NCBI RefSeq assembly: GCF_000259255.1
Contig: NC_017737.1
Span: forward strand, 1 to 64,000
Direction: 5' to 3'
DNA: 64,000 bases
Source of the DNA: Helicobacter cetorum MIT 00-7128
GTDB lineage: Bacteria > Campylobacterota > Campylobacteria > Campylobacterales > Helicobacteraceae
Shown: positions 53,521-63,209 of the stretch, piece by piece
How positions within the stretch are numbered: the stretch's first letter is position 1
How the letters are laid out: each line of letters begins with the position of its first letter
Translations under genes and position numbers: made by a program
The notes under the pieces: generated by a model
Told to the model about the DNA's origin: nothing
What the model saw: only the letters and a program-made list of their open reading frames with translations
The model's database searches: none

Positions 53521-54159
53521 ATGACTAATCTTTATGGCATTTATGCAATCAGTGATGAGAGCTTAACCCCCTATACTACTTTAATCGCACAATTAAAAAG
53601 CGCCATTAAAGGGGGGATTAAAATCTTTCAACTAAGAGATAAACATAATAATGATGCTAAATTGCTACCCATTGTGCAAGAATTAAATGCTTTATGCAAG
53701 CAACATAATGTTGCCTTTTTCTTAAATGACCGCTTAGAGCTTGCTATCAAAGCTCAAGTTTTTGGCGTGCATTTAGGCAAAGAAGATGCCACTATTTTGC
53801 AAGCTAAAAAATACTTTAAAGGAAAAATAGGCATTTCATGTTATGGCTCTTTAAAAGAGGCGCAAAAAATGCAAGATTTGGGCGCTAGTTATGTTGCCTT
53901 TGGTGCATGTTTTAATTCCCCTAGTAAGCCTTTAGCCCCAATAATAGATTTAAATCTTTTAAAAAACGCTAGAGAGAGTTTAAAAATCCCTATATGCGCT
54001 ATTGGTGGCATTACGCTATCTCTTTTAAAAACACATCATTCTTTAAAATATGCTCATATGTTAGCGTTCATCTCTGATTTATGGGGCTTAAAAAATGAAA
54101 GAAGTTTAGATGAAATTACAAATCATGCCAATCAATTAAATCAAGCTTTCAATATATAA
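53521..54159 (+). CDS. ThiE/TenI-family thiamine phosphate synthase-like protein
   Basis: The 212-residue TIM-barrel protein resembles thiamine-phosphate synthase: LYGIYAISDESLTPY at the start, QLRDK, NDRLELA, GVHLGKEDA, the FGACFNSPSKPLAP loop (in place of FPTxTK) and ICAIGGIT. The usual final GVAVVSA is replaced by MLAFISDLWG. It should join HMP-pyrophosphate and thiazole phosphate if active, but TenI-type relatives have other roles. It is inserted between cheV and the lipoprotein gene, which are neighbours in H. pylori, and it does not look like the H. pylori ThiE I know. No riboswitch is seen upstream. Confidence 0.75.
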   Translation: MTNLYGIYAISDESLTPYTTLIAQLKSAIKGGIKIFQLRDKHNNDAKLLPIVQELNALCKQHNVAFFLNDRLELAIKAQVFGVHLGKEDATILQAKKYFKGKIGISCYGSLKEAQKMQDLGASYVAFGACFNSPSKPLAPIIDLNLLKNARESLKIPICAIGGITLSLLKTHHSLKYAHMLAFISDLWGLKNERSLDEITNHANQLNQAFNI

Positions 54160-54172
54160 CGCACCTTTAGAG

Positions 54173-55585
54173 CTATTTTAAATGCTTTAAAATAAAGCCA
54201 TTTTTAAAGCTACGCACATACAAAATATTATTACGATTAGAGCAAAACGCTTGGGGTGTGATAACAAATTCAGAGGGCAACTCTTTGGCATTAATAACTT
54301 CAGGGACTTTTAGAGATTTTTCACAAGGTTGCAAGCTAAAAGAAAGCGCATTGATATTTCCCGCTTGAATATTATAACGCTCAAAAGCTTTATTGTTTAA
54401 GCGAATGGCATAAAATTTATGCGCAAAAATGCTTGTATTTCTTGTATCTGCAAAAGTGCTTGCTGCGGCATATAAAGAAGTTGCTAACCCTCCAATAAAC
54501 CCTAGATAATGATTGGCTACTGCCTCTACGCCTACTTTAAAAGCTGCTGAGAGAATCGCTCTTGTAATAATGTAAGGGAGTTGCTTTCTAAATTCACTCG
54601 CTACAACTGCATCCATTAAAGAAATGACTTCAAAAGACCTTTGCTTATTGTTTCCTACTTGAAGACTAAAATTTTGATAAAAAGTTTCCCCCTCTTCTAA
54701 TCTAGGCACAGCCAAGCTTGCATCATAAACTGAATCAAACATAGGAATTGGCACATTCACTTTAAATTCACTCTTTTGGGGTTGCTTGCCATCTTCAATA
54801 ATAATCCAAGTAAATTTATCTTTAGTTGGATTTTGAAAAAACAATAAATCCTTAGCAATGATAGGGCTTTGATTAATTCCATAGGCTTCTTTAAGATAAT
54901 CTATCCCTTTAGCCCTATCCCCTTCTAGTGCATAAAACAATCCTGAAAGATAGGAAATAACCGGATTAAGCAAGCCTTGATAAGCTTGATATTTATCCAA
55001 ATTAGAGTAAGTAGCGTTTAAAATTTCGCCTACTTCTTCTCTGGAGCGCTCCATATTGATACGATGATTCTTGCTTGAATCAATCTCTTTAATCGCTTTT
55101 TGCACTTCTTTATAATAAAACTCTTTAGCCCTTCTTTGACGCTCATTAGCACGATTAAATTCCACTCTTGCATTCGCATTATCATCTAAAAGCATGTAAT
55201 CAATAGCTTTATAATAATTAATAAGCACGCTTTCATAAATATTGCCTACATAAGCACGCACATTATCATTAACAATCGTAGCACCCACATAGCCTGCAGA
55301 TTTAATAAACGCATTTTGTGTGGTATCAAAACGCTTTTCAGCCATATCAAGCATCATCAAAGAGTCCTTATAATCCCCTGCATAAAGTGCGCTCAAACCA
55401 TTTTGCATATCCCATAAAAGGGCGTTTTTCTTTTGTTTGGTGAATTGCTTAGACCATTCATAGGCTTTTTTGGGGCTTTCTTCATAATAGATAGTGTTGA
55501 AGTGTGCCAAATCCATGCGATAGCCTATACAACCTGACAACAACACCCCAAAAATTGCCCAAATTAGTAATACTAAGCGTCTCAA
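54173..55585 (-). CDS. conserved lipoprotein with TPR-like helices
   Basis: The 470-residue protein has a lipoprotein signal peptide (lipobox LLSGC, Cys19) and a helical TPR-like N-terminal half (KKNALLWDMQNGLSALYAGD, then KRFDTTQNAF), followed by a beta-rich C-terminal region. Relatives are uncharacterised envelope lipoproteins, present in H. pylori next to cheV. It is convergent with the thiE-like gene, 13 nt apart. Confidence 0.8.
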   Translation of the reverse strand: MRRLVLLIWAIFGVLLSGCIGYRMDLAHFNTIYYEESPKKAYEWSKQFTKQKKNALLWDMQNGLSALYAGDYKDSLMMLDMAEKRFDTTQNAFIKSAGYVGATIVNDNVRAYVGNIYESVLINYYKAIDYMLLDDNANARVEFNRANERQRRAKEFYYKEVQKAIKEIDSSKNHRINMERSREEVGEILNATYSNLDKYQAYQGLLNPVISYLSGLFYALEGDRAKGIDYLKEAYGINQSPIIAKDLLFFQNPTKDKFTWIIIEDGKQPQKSEFKVNVPIPMFDSVYDASLAVPRLEEGETFYQNFSLQVGNNKQRSFEVISLMDAVVASEFRKQLPYIITRAILSAAFKVGVEAVANHYLGFIGGLATSLYAAASTFADTRNTSIFAHKFYAIRLNNKAFERYNIQAGNINALSFSLQPCEKSLKVPEVINAKELPSEFVITPQAFCSNRNNILYVRSFKNGFILKHLK

Positions 55586-55704
55586 TGATTCCCTTTTATA
55601 GAAAAGTGATGCAATTAAATTTGAAAACTATCATAGCATTTTTATTAAAACATAAGCTTTTTATTGATAGAATAAACCTTAAGCTCTTATTTAGACCTAT
55701 GCAA

Positions 55705-55805
55705 TAGGATTTTAGGGTAATGCTTCAGGGTAGGAATACAGCAGAGCCCCCTAATTTCTTGTGTGCCTTAGTTATCTGGATAGGGGCGTTTTGACTCGCC
55801 CTTTT
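55705..55805 (+). ncRNA. ffs: small signal recognition particle RNA (4.5S)
   Basis: The conserved domain IV hairpin of SRP RNA is plain: TCAGG-GTA-GGAA-TAC-AGCAGA, that is a GGAA tetraloop on a short stem with the symmetric loop CAGG / AGCA that binds Ffh, itself closed by TTAGGG and CCCTAA. The 3' end is set at the terminator hairpin GGGCG / CGCCC followed by TTTTAAAT. The 5' end, near 55705-55711, is an estimate. The RNA works with Ffh to target membrane proteins. Confidence 0.82.
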
Positions 55806-56018
55806 AAATCTCATTGATGATAGCCTTTTGTTTTATCAAAGATTGATGAAAATTATGATTGTTTTTTTAATATGCCCCCAATACAACCAAGAATAAAACA
55901 TAAAAAAACATTCACTTTTATCACAAAAGAACCTCTCTTTTTGTTTATATAAATTATTAAAAGACGAAATAAATGTTTTATGCGATATTTATAAAAACCT
56001 TTTTAAGTTAGTGCTGAC
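55806..56018. other. AT-rich spacer between SRP RNA and comB4
   Basis: No gene seen. A weak hairpin near 55939-55962 (ACAAAAGA / TCTTTTTGT) may end the comB transcript from the other strand. Confidence 0.3.
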
Positions 56019-58407
56019 CTATTTTCCTATCATTTTTTCACGCCAATTTTTAGGATAATCTCTTTGCAAAGCTTTAATGCTATTAACATGGCTAGAATCA
56101 GAATTAAAAACCTTTAAATACTCCCCTAAAATATCCAAATTAACATCAATCATATTAGAACTCCCATCATTTAAATTCTTGACTAAGACTTGCCTAGCGT
56201 ATATGGGAGTATTTTCCAAAAAAGAGATTTCCGCCTCACTTAAAGGCACATTAAAATTTTCTTTCAATTCTTTGGCATTTTTTTGAGGGTATAAGATAAG
56301 CGTTCCCATGTTGCTTAAAAAACTATGAGCGTTTCTTACCCCACTTAATTGATGAATGTCTTGCAAGGCTAAGACCACCACCCCATTAGCCTTTCGTGCT
56401 TGCGTGATAAGAGCGTTGATTTTAGTATTAAGCAAATCATTTTCTACATAGGATTTAAACTCATCTAAAAAAACCAAAAACCCACCATCATTTTTCCTAG
56501 ATTCTTCTAAGATTTTATAAAATAAATAGTAAGCTAAAAGTCCCAAGTCTTTGGGGCTTTGAGTGATAGCGTCTAAATTGATAACATTTAAAAAAGCGTT
56601 TGTATCTAATTTGTCATTAAGAGCGTTAAAAAGGGGGTTATTCAAATACGGCTCTAAACTCAAATTCAATTGATTAGATGAAGTTCTTTTAAGCGTTTCT
56701 TTAAAATCCTTTAAATCAAAAGCTTTAGGATATAAAGTGTTATAAAGGCTCATAATAGCATTAGAAATGGCATTCACATCTTCTGTCAATTCCTTATTGC
56801 GTGAAATAGGGTCTTCTATGTTTAACATCGCTTGATAAAAGGATTGCAAAAATTGTATGTTCTGTGCGTTTGGCTCTAATGAAAAAGGGTTAATGCTAAA
56901 ACTAAGCCCATCATGATAATGCCCCCTAAAAAACTTAGTGAAAGAATACAATCCTTGCATTCTATCAAAGGCTAAGATACGCATTTTTTCATATTTTAAA
57001 GCACTCATCATTAAAAAGCTCATTAAAGTGCTTTTGCCACTTCCTGTTGCTCCTATGATTAAAGTATGCCCATTGACTTTAGCAATTTCTTTAACCCCCT
57101 CATGCTTAACTTCTTGGTTATGAAAGTTAAATAAAAAAGCGGAGTTATCCAAATTTTTAAACACACTCAAAGGACTATTCCCCCATGAATTAGCTTTAAA
57201 GCCTGAATTTTGCTTTTCAAAGACCATTAAACATGCTAAAGCTTTAGAAGTTAAAAACCGCAAGCGGTGGTTTAAATGAATGCGTTCAGGGAAAAAGGAA
57301 AAATACCCCCCCTTTCAAACCAAAAGTTTCTATTACACCCACTAAGCCTTCTTTAGATAAAATCCCTAAAACTAAGCTTGTTTGAGCGTCTAAACTCTCT
57401 AAACTAGGGGCTTTTACAAGAATGTTTAGGGCGAATTTTTGCATAGATAAACGCCTTGTTTTAACCAACTCTTCATATTCTAGCAATTCATTTTTGACTA
57501 GATTAGACATGCTAAAGCGTGAGCGCTCTTTTAAAAAATTTAAAGCCTTATTCACGCTCATAGGCTCTATAGAAAAGATAATATCTAAATTGATTTCTTG
57601 ATAAAGTAAGTTAGCCATAATAATGGAAGTAATGCGTTCACTCTCATAAGCCTTAATGCCAATAAGACGGCTATAAATCTTATTTTGAGACATCTCTTGA
57701 ATAAAATAATCTTTTTCAAAAGTTACCGAACTAGCAATATAACTATCGCTTAAATAACGCCCTATTAAAGGCTTTAGGGGCAATTCAAACCCATTGATAT
57801 ATTCGGCATAAAAATTCAAAACTTCTTTAGAATTTAAAAGCTTAGGGCGATAATTTTTTAGCTTAAGCTGTAAGCTTTTAAATGCCTCTTCTAAAAGATT
57901 CGCCTTATAAGAAAGCGTGTCTTTAAGCCTTTCTGTTTCTAATTCTTTAGAGACTTTTTTGTGCAACAAGCGCTTTTTCTTGTATTTTAAAAACCCTTGT
58001 AACGAGCTTGTGCTTTCTAACACCAAAAAATATTGGTTTTCAAAAATTTCTTGATTATAAGAACGCTCCAATAACGCTTTTACATATTCACAACTTGCTT
58101 GAATATCTTGCTTATAAGCATATTTGCGCCTTTTAGCAACAATCCTTACGACCACTTCTTCTAAAGAGTCCAAAGCCATTTGTCGTTCTGTGAATAAATC
58201 TTGCAGCTGCTCAAAACTCAAATGTGAGTAGCTTGCGCCCTCTAAACTAAGAATACCTACTAAATTTTCATTTTTAGTGAGCAAAAAATTTTCATCATAC
58301 AAGCCTAAAATGTTATTTTCTTCACTCATAGAATAGCTTTTAGGCAACGCACTAGAAAGCCATGATAAAACTTTTTGCTGCAAAAAGGAAGTGATTTTTT
58401 CTAACAT
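56019..58407 (-). pseudogene. comB4: ComB4 (VirB4-type ATPase), split by a G7 tract
   Basis: ComB4 is the ATPase that powers DNA uptake by the ComB system. The N-terminal frame (58407-57286, 373 residues) ends GLKGGVFFLFP; the C-terminal frame (57263-56019) has Walker A GATGSGKST and Walker B FLVFLDEFKSY. The join lies at a G7 run (C at 57306-57312). With G6 the protein would read KGGYFSFFPERIHLNHRLRF without a break and be 795 residues, like H. pylori ComB4. So one extra G turns it off. It is encoded after comB2 and comB3. Natural competence would fail unless the tract reverts; a sequencing error cannot be excluded. Confidence 0.92.
57306..57312 (-). repeat. G7 (C7 on plus) tract at the comB4 frameshift
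   Basis: Seven G in the coding strand; six would restore comB4. Poly-G tracts are the standard phase-variation sites in Helicobacter, although seven is short for a fast switch. Confidence 0.8.
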
Positions 58408-58412
58408 ACTTT

Positions 58413-58673
58413 TTAAGCCCTATAACACTTAGTTTTAGTCCTAATCTTTCCCCTAGCTACAATAATATCTGCAATATCTTCATCAAAAAATTCTAGCACA
58501 CTAAAGAGTATTAAAAACCCTAAATACAACAAAAAGGCGTTCAGCAAGTCAATCCAAGGGAGCAATATAAAAGGCACAAAAATAGAAATGAGATAAGACT
58601 TTGCATTCAGCCACAAAAACTTTTCTTTAACAGAAATTTCACGCAAATTTTTGACACTTATTGCTACGACCAC
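58413..58673 (-). CDS. comB3: ComB3, VirB3-like protein
   Basis: This 86-residue inner-membrane protein with two hydrophobic helices lies between comB2 and comB4, the standard VirB2-VirB3-VirB4 order. It begins right after comB2 and ends 5 nt before comB4. VirB3 proteins work together with the VirB4 ATPase. Confidence 0.85.
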   Translation of the reverse strand: MVVAISVKNLREISVKEKFLWLNAKSYLISIFVPFILLPWIDLLNAFLLYLGFLILFSVLEFFDEDIADIIVARGKIRTKTKCYRA

Positions 58674-58955
58674 TTAAAACACCCCCATAAACCAATTAGC
58701 CAAACTTGGGGCTTTAAAAAAGAGAAAAATCCCAAGCACCACACCAAGTATAGTAAATAGAATTTCTTTCCACCTATCCAAATTCCTCCATACATAAATA
58801 GCAATCCCTATAAAAATCACCATTAAAATGCCTTTAGCTGTAGGGCTTTTAAGCTGACTTTCTAAAGCGTTGAAAAACCCTTCTAACCCTTCTGCAAACA
58901 AATTTGAAAAGCTAATTGTCATTAAAATCATTATTCTTAAAAATAAAGCACTCAT
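58674..58955 (-). CDS. comB2: ComB2, VirB2-like pilin homologue
   Basis: The 93-residue protein has a signal peptide (MSALFLRIMILMTISFSNLFA) and two hydrophobic helices joined by a short basic loop (VWRNLDRWKE), the layout of VirB2/TrbC pilins. It heads the comB2-comB3-comB4 run. Confidence 0.85.
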   Translation of the reverse strand: MSALFLRIMILMTISFSNLFAEGLEGFFNALESQLKSPTAKGILMVIFIGIAIYVWRNLDRWKEILFTILGVVLGIFLFFKAPSLANWFMGVF

Positions 58956-59165
58956 AAAAAACCTTTTATTTAATATTGATTAACTAATTACTTAATATTT
59001 TTTCTAAAAAGTGATTAAAGGGTTCTAAAAAGCGTTAAATTCTTGGATTTTTAATGTAAAAAGGGTAAAAAGGTTAAACACATCATGCAATTATCAAAAA
59101 TCTCTTATTGATGAAACTATTCTTGCTAATACTTTTTAATCATTTTTTTAATAGAGTAGTGATGT

Positions 59166-59195
59166 TTTGCACCCCAAAAAGGGGCTTGTGCAATC
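59166..59195 (-). terminator. terminator-like hairpin after the DUF5718 gene
   Basis: CCCC / GGGG around five A, flanked by TTGCA / TGCAA with a 4-nt bulge. It lies 25 nt after the minus-strand stop codon. No clear T-run, so moderate support. Confidence 0.4.
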
Positions 59196-59217
59196 TTAAA
59201 CAATAAAAGGCAATAAC

Positions 59218-60048
59218 TTATTGCACCTTTTGTAAAATGTAAGAGATATTGGCATAATTTTTAGATTTCAATACCTCTTCTTCCAACAGCTTCTGAATTT
59301 TTTCAAAACTATATTGCAAATGGTTATAGGCAATAATTGCCACCTCATCACCCTTTTGCAAGAAATGCGTTTGAGCAAAAGGCATATAGGGGGTTGCACC
59401 AATGGTTACAATGATTTTAGTGGGAAAATTATGACGCTCTAAAAAAGGTCTTAAGGCCTCCAAAGAATCGCAGTCTTCTTGATGATTAAGCCTATCTTTA
59501 ATCCAATCTAATAGTTTTTGATAAAAAAACTCATATTTCACCAACTTGCTATTTTCGCCATAAACATGCCAAACATTATCACGCTTTAAAAATGAGGCGA
59601 TAGAAAAGTTATTGCAAACACCGCCATAAACAAATCTATCAATCATAATCTTTTGTCCCATGCCCTTAGAGGCACTAGAAAAGTTTTTCTTTTGAGACAA
59701 TTTTTGTGCCATTGGGTCATTACGCACTGAAGTATCATTAAATGCCATAAAAAAATTAGGCGTTATTTGAGAGACCAAATGTTCTTTATCGTATTTTACA
59801 TCACATTCTAAAGCAATCTCTGGTTCAGCTTGCACATGCATGCTAGGGTCATCGGGCAGGATAATCTTTTCATTATCCACGCAAAAACGCCCCAGATACG
59901 ATAATTCATGCGGAACATAAAAAGGGAATAACCCCTTAGGAGCGTCCTTTTCGCAACTTTTCATATTGATAAAAGAATGACTCTCTCCTGCTTGTTCTAA
60001 ATGTCCCGCAAAATTCCCTACCACGCCAAAACCTAAAAATTCTTGCAT
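59218..60048 (-). CDS. DUF5718 family protein
   Basis: The 276-residue protein starts MQEFLGFGVVGNFAGHLEQA, and I chose that ATG (60048) because AGGAGG lies just before it; an in-frame ATG 45 nt upstream lacks a site. The sequence matches a conserved epsilonproteobacterial family (DUF5718) of unknown function with the GENSKLVKYEFFYQKLLD region. Alternative ideas, such as a fumarylacetoacetase-like fold (GFGVVGNFAGH), cannot be settled here. Confidence 0.75.
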   Translation of the reverse strand: MQEFLGFGVVGNFAGHLEQAGESHSFINMKSCEKDAPKGLFPFYVPHELSYLGRFCVDNEKIILPDDPSMHVQAEPEIALECDVKYDKEHLVSQITPNFFMAFNDTSVRNDPMAQKLSQKKNFSSASKGMGQKIMIDRFVYGGVCNNFSIASFLKRDNVWHVYGENSKLVKYEFFYQKLLDWIKDRLNHQEDCDSLEALRPFLERHNFPTKIIVTIGATPYMPFAQTHFLQKGDEVAIIAYNHLQYSFEKIQKLLEEEVLKSKNYANISYILQKVQ

Positions 60049-60169
60049 ACAAAACCTCCTAGAAAATAGCGTCTTAACTTTATACGAAACCAAGGCGCAT
60101 TATAGCACAAAAAAGAAAGTGCCAAACGCCACAAAACCTATCGCTTAAAGATTCAAATAAGCCCATCAA

Positions 60170-61222
60170 TTAGCCTAGTAAATATTGCCTAGCACTCTCT
60201 TTATCCAAGGGATAGAGCTCGCATTTTTTACCCCCAATTTGAACCAAGTAAGTTTGCTCTTTTAAAGTCTTTGCATAGCCTAGAGCGATACGCCCCGCCA
60301 ATTCTTTATCTTCCTTGCTAGCGTCTTTATCCACCAAACTTAAAGGACCTTTACAATTTAATAATTCAATCTTATCCATTAAGGGGTGTTTAATATCAAG
60401 CTTGTGATTTTCTTCTTCATTTCTTGCCACAACCAAGCGAGCGTTATTAGGCAAGACAAAATAGCGCCCCATTTTAACAATCACACTATCTTCAATCACC
60501 ATATCTCTATGCTCTTTTAGATTTTTTATTTTATTGCTCACATTAATATCTGTAAGTAAGCAACCCCCACCGGGCTTTTCATAGTATTTCAAGCCATAAT
60601 CTTTTACCATTTGCAATTGCCTACTCCGCCCCCTACCACTCACATCTAAAAGCTTTTCTCTACTAACTAAACCCTTTTTTTCCATAAAGGTAGGCTCTAA
60701 GAGTTTAGCACTCATAGGGCGTAGTAACAACTCATCTAAAAATTGCGGTTTTTCATCGCTTGCTTGCGTTCTGTCTAAAACCCTATCAAAACACTCTTCT
60801 TCGCCCACACTTCTTACGAGTTTTCTTACTTGGTCTAAAGCCTCTTTTCGTTGAGATTTGGGGCGTTGTCCTAGCACTTCCCCACTCAAAACAAAATCAG
60901 CATTTAATTCAAGCATTTTATAAAACGCATTTCTAAACATGTTTGCATGGCAATCTATACAAGGGTTGAAATATTTTCCATAACCATATTTTGGCTTAAA
61001 CAACACATCATTAAAAAATTGTTCTCTAATATCGCACACTAAGAGTTTGGCTCCAATCTGAGCGGTGGCGTTTTCAAAATACTCTCTTTTATCCTTGTTC
61101 CCCCCAAATCCTATATTGAAATGCAAAGCGGTTACTTCAATGCCTTGCTCAATGAGTAATTTCATAGACAACAAACTATCTAGCCCCCCACTAAATAAGG
61201 CTAAAGCTTTAATTTTTTTCAT
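60170..61222 (-). CDS. PP-loop ATPase, predicted tRNA sulfur-transferase-like
   Basis: The 350-residue protein starts with a PP-loop (FSGGLDSLLSMKLL, SGGLDS at residues 11-16), which adenylates substrates, and has a CIDCHANMF Cys pair near residue 88, as in ThiI/TtuA/MnmA-related tRNA-thiolating enzymes. The C-terminal region resembles the DUF814/NFACT-R-like part of such proteins. A tRNA modification role is inferred. It overlaps dnaG by 4 nt. Confidence 0.78.
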   Translation of the reverse strand: MKKIKALALFSGGLDSLLSMKLLIEQGIEVTALHFNIGFGGNKDKREYFENATAQIGAKLLVCDIREQFFNDVLFKPKYGYGKYFNPCIDCHANMFRNAFYKMLELNADFVLSGEVLGQRPKSQRKEALDQVRKLVRSVGEEECFDRVLDRTQASDEKPQFLDELLLRPMSAKLLEPTFMEKKGLVSREKLLDVSGRGRSRQLQMVKDYGLKYYEKPGGGCLLTDINVSNKIKNLKEHRDMVIEDSVIVKMGRYFVLPNNARLVVARNEEENHKLDIKHPLMDKIELLNCKGPLSLVDKDASKEDKELAGRIALGYAKTLKEQTYLVQIGGKKCELYPLDKESARQYLLG

Positions 61223-62937
61223 ACAGCGACTAATTCTCCTTGCTTTAATTTGATAATGGCTTCACGAGCCTTTTTTAAAAAAACCATTTTTTCACTAAAA
61301 GGAAGTGAGCTTTTAGGAATTTCTTTTAATTGCCGTTCATAATAGCGTAAAATCAACAAGCACAATTCCTTTTCAAACCCCCCTTGTTTTAGGGGTAAAT
61401 TCGTGTCTAATAATAACGCAACTAACTTGGGGTCATCTAATTTTTCTTGGCATAGGGCTTCAAATTCTTGTTTTTTATGCAAGAATACCCCACTATGAAT
61501 ATAGCCTATGGCTAAATCTAGCAAACTCTTATCTTCTAAAAGGTAGCGAATCACTAATTTTTCTAAAAATTCTAAACTCAGCGTGTTAGAATAGTTTACA
61601 AATTTTTGAGCATAATTTGGTGTGGGTTTTTCTATTTTATGATTAAAAGATTGAAAGGGCGTAGACTCTTTAATCCCTAAAACATGCAAAGGCACTTGTA
61701 AAAGAGTAGCAATTAAAGGCTTATATTCGTTTTGTAAAAGTAAAGAAAAGTTTTTTAAAAAACCTAACATTTCTTTAAGAGCCTTATCCTTTTCTAAAGG
61801 GTCATTTAAGGCATAAGAATGAGCCACATGCCTTAAAACAAATTCAATAAAGGCAATAGGATGCATAAACTTTTCTTTTAACGCCTCTATTTTATTATTA
61901 GCCACCATATCTGCTGGGTCTAGGTTATTATCAAATAAAACCACTCCGCCACTTTTTTGCTCTTTAGCCAACATTAAGCTCGCTTTATAGGCGGCGTTTT
62001 GCCCCGCTTTATCCCCATCATAGCTAAGAATGATTTCAGGCTCACCTTTTTTAAGCAAGGGTAAGTGCGATTGTGTTAGAGCCGTTCCAAGTGTAGCTAC
62101 AGCGTTATTAAACCCTGCTTGATGCAACAAAATCACATCTAAATAGCCCTCTGTGATAACGATTTGCTTTTTCTTATAAATAGACTCTTTAGCCAAATGA
62201 TAGCCATAGAGCAAACTAGATTTATCAAAAAGCTTGGTTTGAGGCGAATTGATATACTTAGCAACCCCCTCTTTTAAAGTGCGCCCCCCAAAACCCACCA
62301 CCTTAGCACTAGGATTATAGATAGGAAACATAATGCGTTCTAAAAAGCGTAAATATATTTTATTGCTAGGATTATTTTTATCGTTTCTATTACCATCACT
62401 TTTGCCAAGCACTCCAAGCTCAATCAATTTGTCCTTATCTAAGCCTTTATGCTCAATATCAGGGAGTATTGTTTTTGTGCATAGTCCTAGTTTGAATGCC
62501 TGAATGCTTTCTATACTCAGTCCCCTTTGTTTTAAATAGTTTAAAAAATAAGGGGCGTTAAAAAGCTGTGCTTGATACAACGAACTCACTTCTTCTAAAA
62601 GATAGTAATCCTCTTGAAGTTTTTTAGTGTTATCATAAGAGCCTTGCTCATACTCTAAAGCCACATTGAATTGGTGAGCCAATTTTTCTATTGCCTCTGT
62701 AAAAGAAAGCTTTTCATGCTCTCTAAGAAAATTAATCGCATCTCCATGAGCCCCACAACCAAAGCAATGATAAAAACCCTTAGCTTGATTCACACTAAAG
62801 CTTGCACTACGCTCCTCATGAAAAGGGCAACGCCCCATATAATTCACCCCAGATTTTTTTAAATCAACATAAGGGCTTACAACTTCTACAATATCAATAA
62901 TTTGTTGCAAACGCTCAATGGAGCTTTTAGTAATCAT
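61219..62937 (-). CDS. dnaG: DNA primase
   Basis: DnaG makes RNA primers for replication. The 572-residue protein has the CHC2 zinc-binding domain (Cys37, His40, Cys58, Cys61 in GRCPFH and FYHCFGCGAHGD), the RNA-polymerase core with FGGRTLKEG, the TOPRIM motifs ITEGYLDVI and SYDGDKAG, and a DnaB-binding C-terminus. It is divergent from groES across about 270 nt. Confidence 0.97.
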   Translation of the reverse strand: MITKSSIERLQQIIDIVEVVSPYVDLKKSGVNYMGRCPFHEERSASFSVNQAKGFYHCFGCGAHGDAINFLREHEKLSFTEAIEKLAHQFNVALEYEQGSYDNTKKLQEDYYLLEEVSSLYQAQLFNAPYFLNYLKQRGLSIESIQAFKLGLCTKTILPDIEHKGLDKDKLIELGVLGKSDGNRNDKNNPSNKIYLRFLERIMFPIYNPSAKVVGFGGRTLKEGVAKYINSPQTKLFDKSSLLYGYHLAKESIYKKKQIVITEGYLDVILLHQAGFNNAVATLGTALTQSHLPLLKKGEPEIILSYDGDKAGQNAAYKASLMLAKEQKSGGVVLFDNNLDPADMVANNKIEALKEKFMHPIAFIEFVLRHVAHSYALNDPLEKDKALKEMLGFLKNFSLLLQNEYKPLIATLLQVPLHVLGIKESTPFQSFNHKIEKPTPNYAQKFVNYSNTLSLEFLEKLVIRYLLEDKSLLDLAIGYIHSGVFLHKKQEFEALCQEKLDDPKLVALLLDTNLPLKQGGFEKELCLLILRYYERQLKEIPKSSLPFSEKMVFLKKAREAIIKLKQGELVAV

Positions 62938-63117
62938 TATTTACGCTTTCTTTTGTTATCAATGCTCATTTTTTAATTATACTCAATAAACAAAAGCTTG
63001 GGTTTCTCTTTTTATTATCTAAACATATTCTAATCTTTATACTTTTAAGCTAATGAAACTTTATACTAATAGACTAAATAATCTTTATAATTATAATATT
63101 AGACTTTGTTTTATCGC

Positions 63118-63146
63118 TTGACTTATAGCCAAAAATGCGCTATAGT
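63118..63146 (+). promoter_or_regulatory. vegetative promoter of groES-groEL
   Basis: TTGACT (63118-63123) and TATAGT (63141-63146) are separated by 17 nt, close to the sigma-70-type consensus and the best promoter in the window. The CIRCE-like operator directly overlaps the expected start site. Confidence 0.75.
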
Positions 63147-63147
63147 G

Positions 63148-63174
63148 GTGGCGCTTAAAAATACTAAGCGCTAA
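63148..63174 (+). promoter_or_regulatory. CIRCE-like HrcA operator before groES
   Basis: GTGGCGCTT and AAGCGCTAA flank a 9-nt spacer. Against the CIRCE consensus (TTAGCACTC-N9-GAGTGCTAA), the left half matches 5 and the right half 7 of 9 positions, with an internal perfect inverted repeat GCGCTT / AAGCGC. It covers the start of transcription, as expected for a repressor site bound by HrcA (encoded at 9.3 kb). Confidence 0.6.
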
Positions 63175-63209
63175 ATTTCTATTTTAATTTTGAACTTAGG
63201 AGAACTAAT

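Larger units (their letters stand above)
62938..63209. promoter_or_regulatory. divergent dnaG / groES regulatory region
   Basis: An AT-rich gap holding the strong groES promoter and a CIRCE-like operator, described separately; the dnaG promoter is probably in the leftward half but I cannot place it. Confidence 0.5.
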
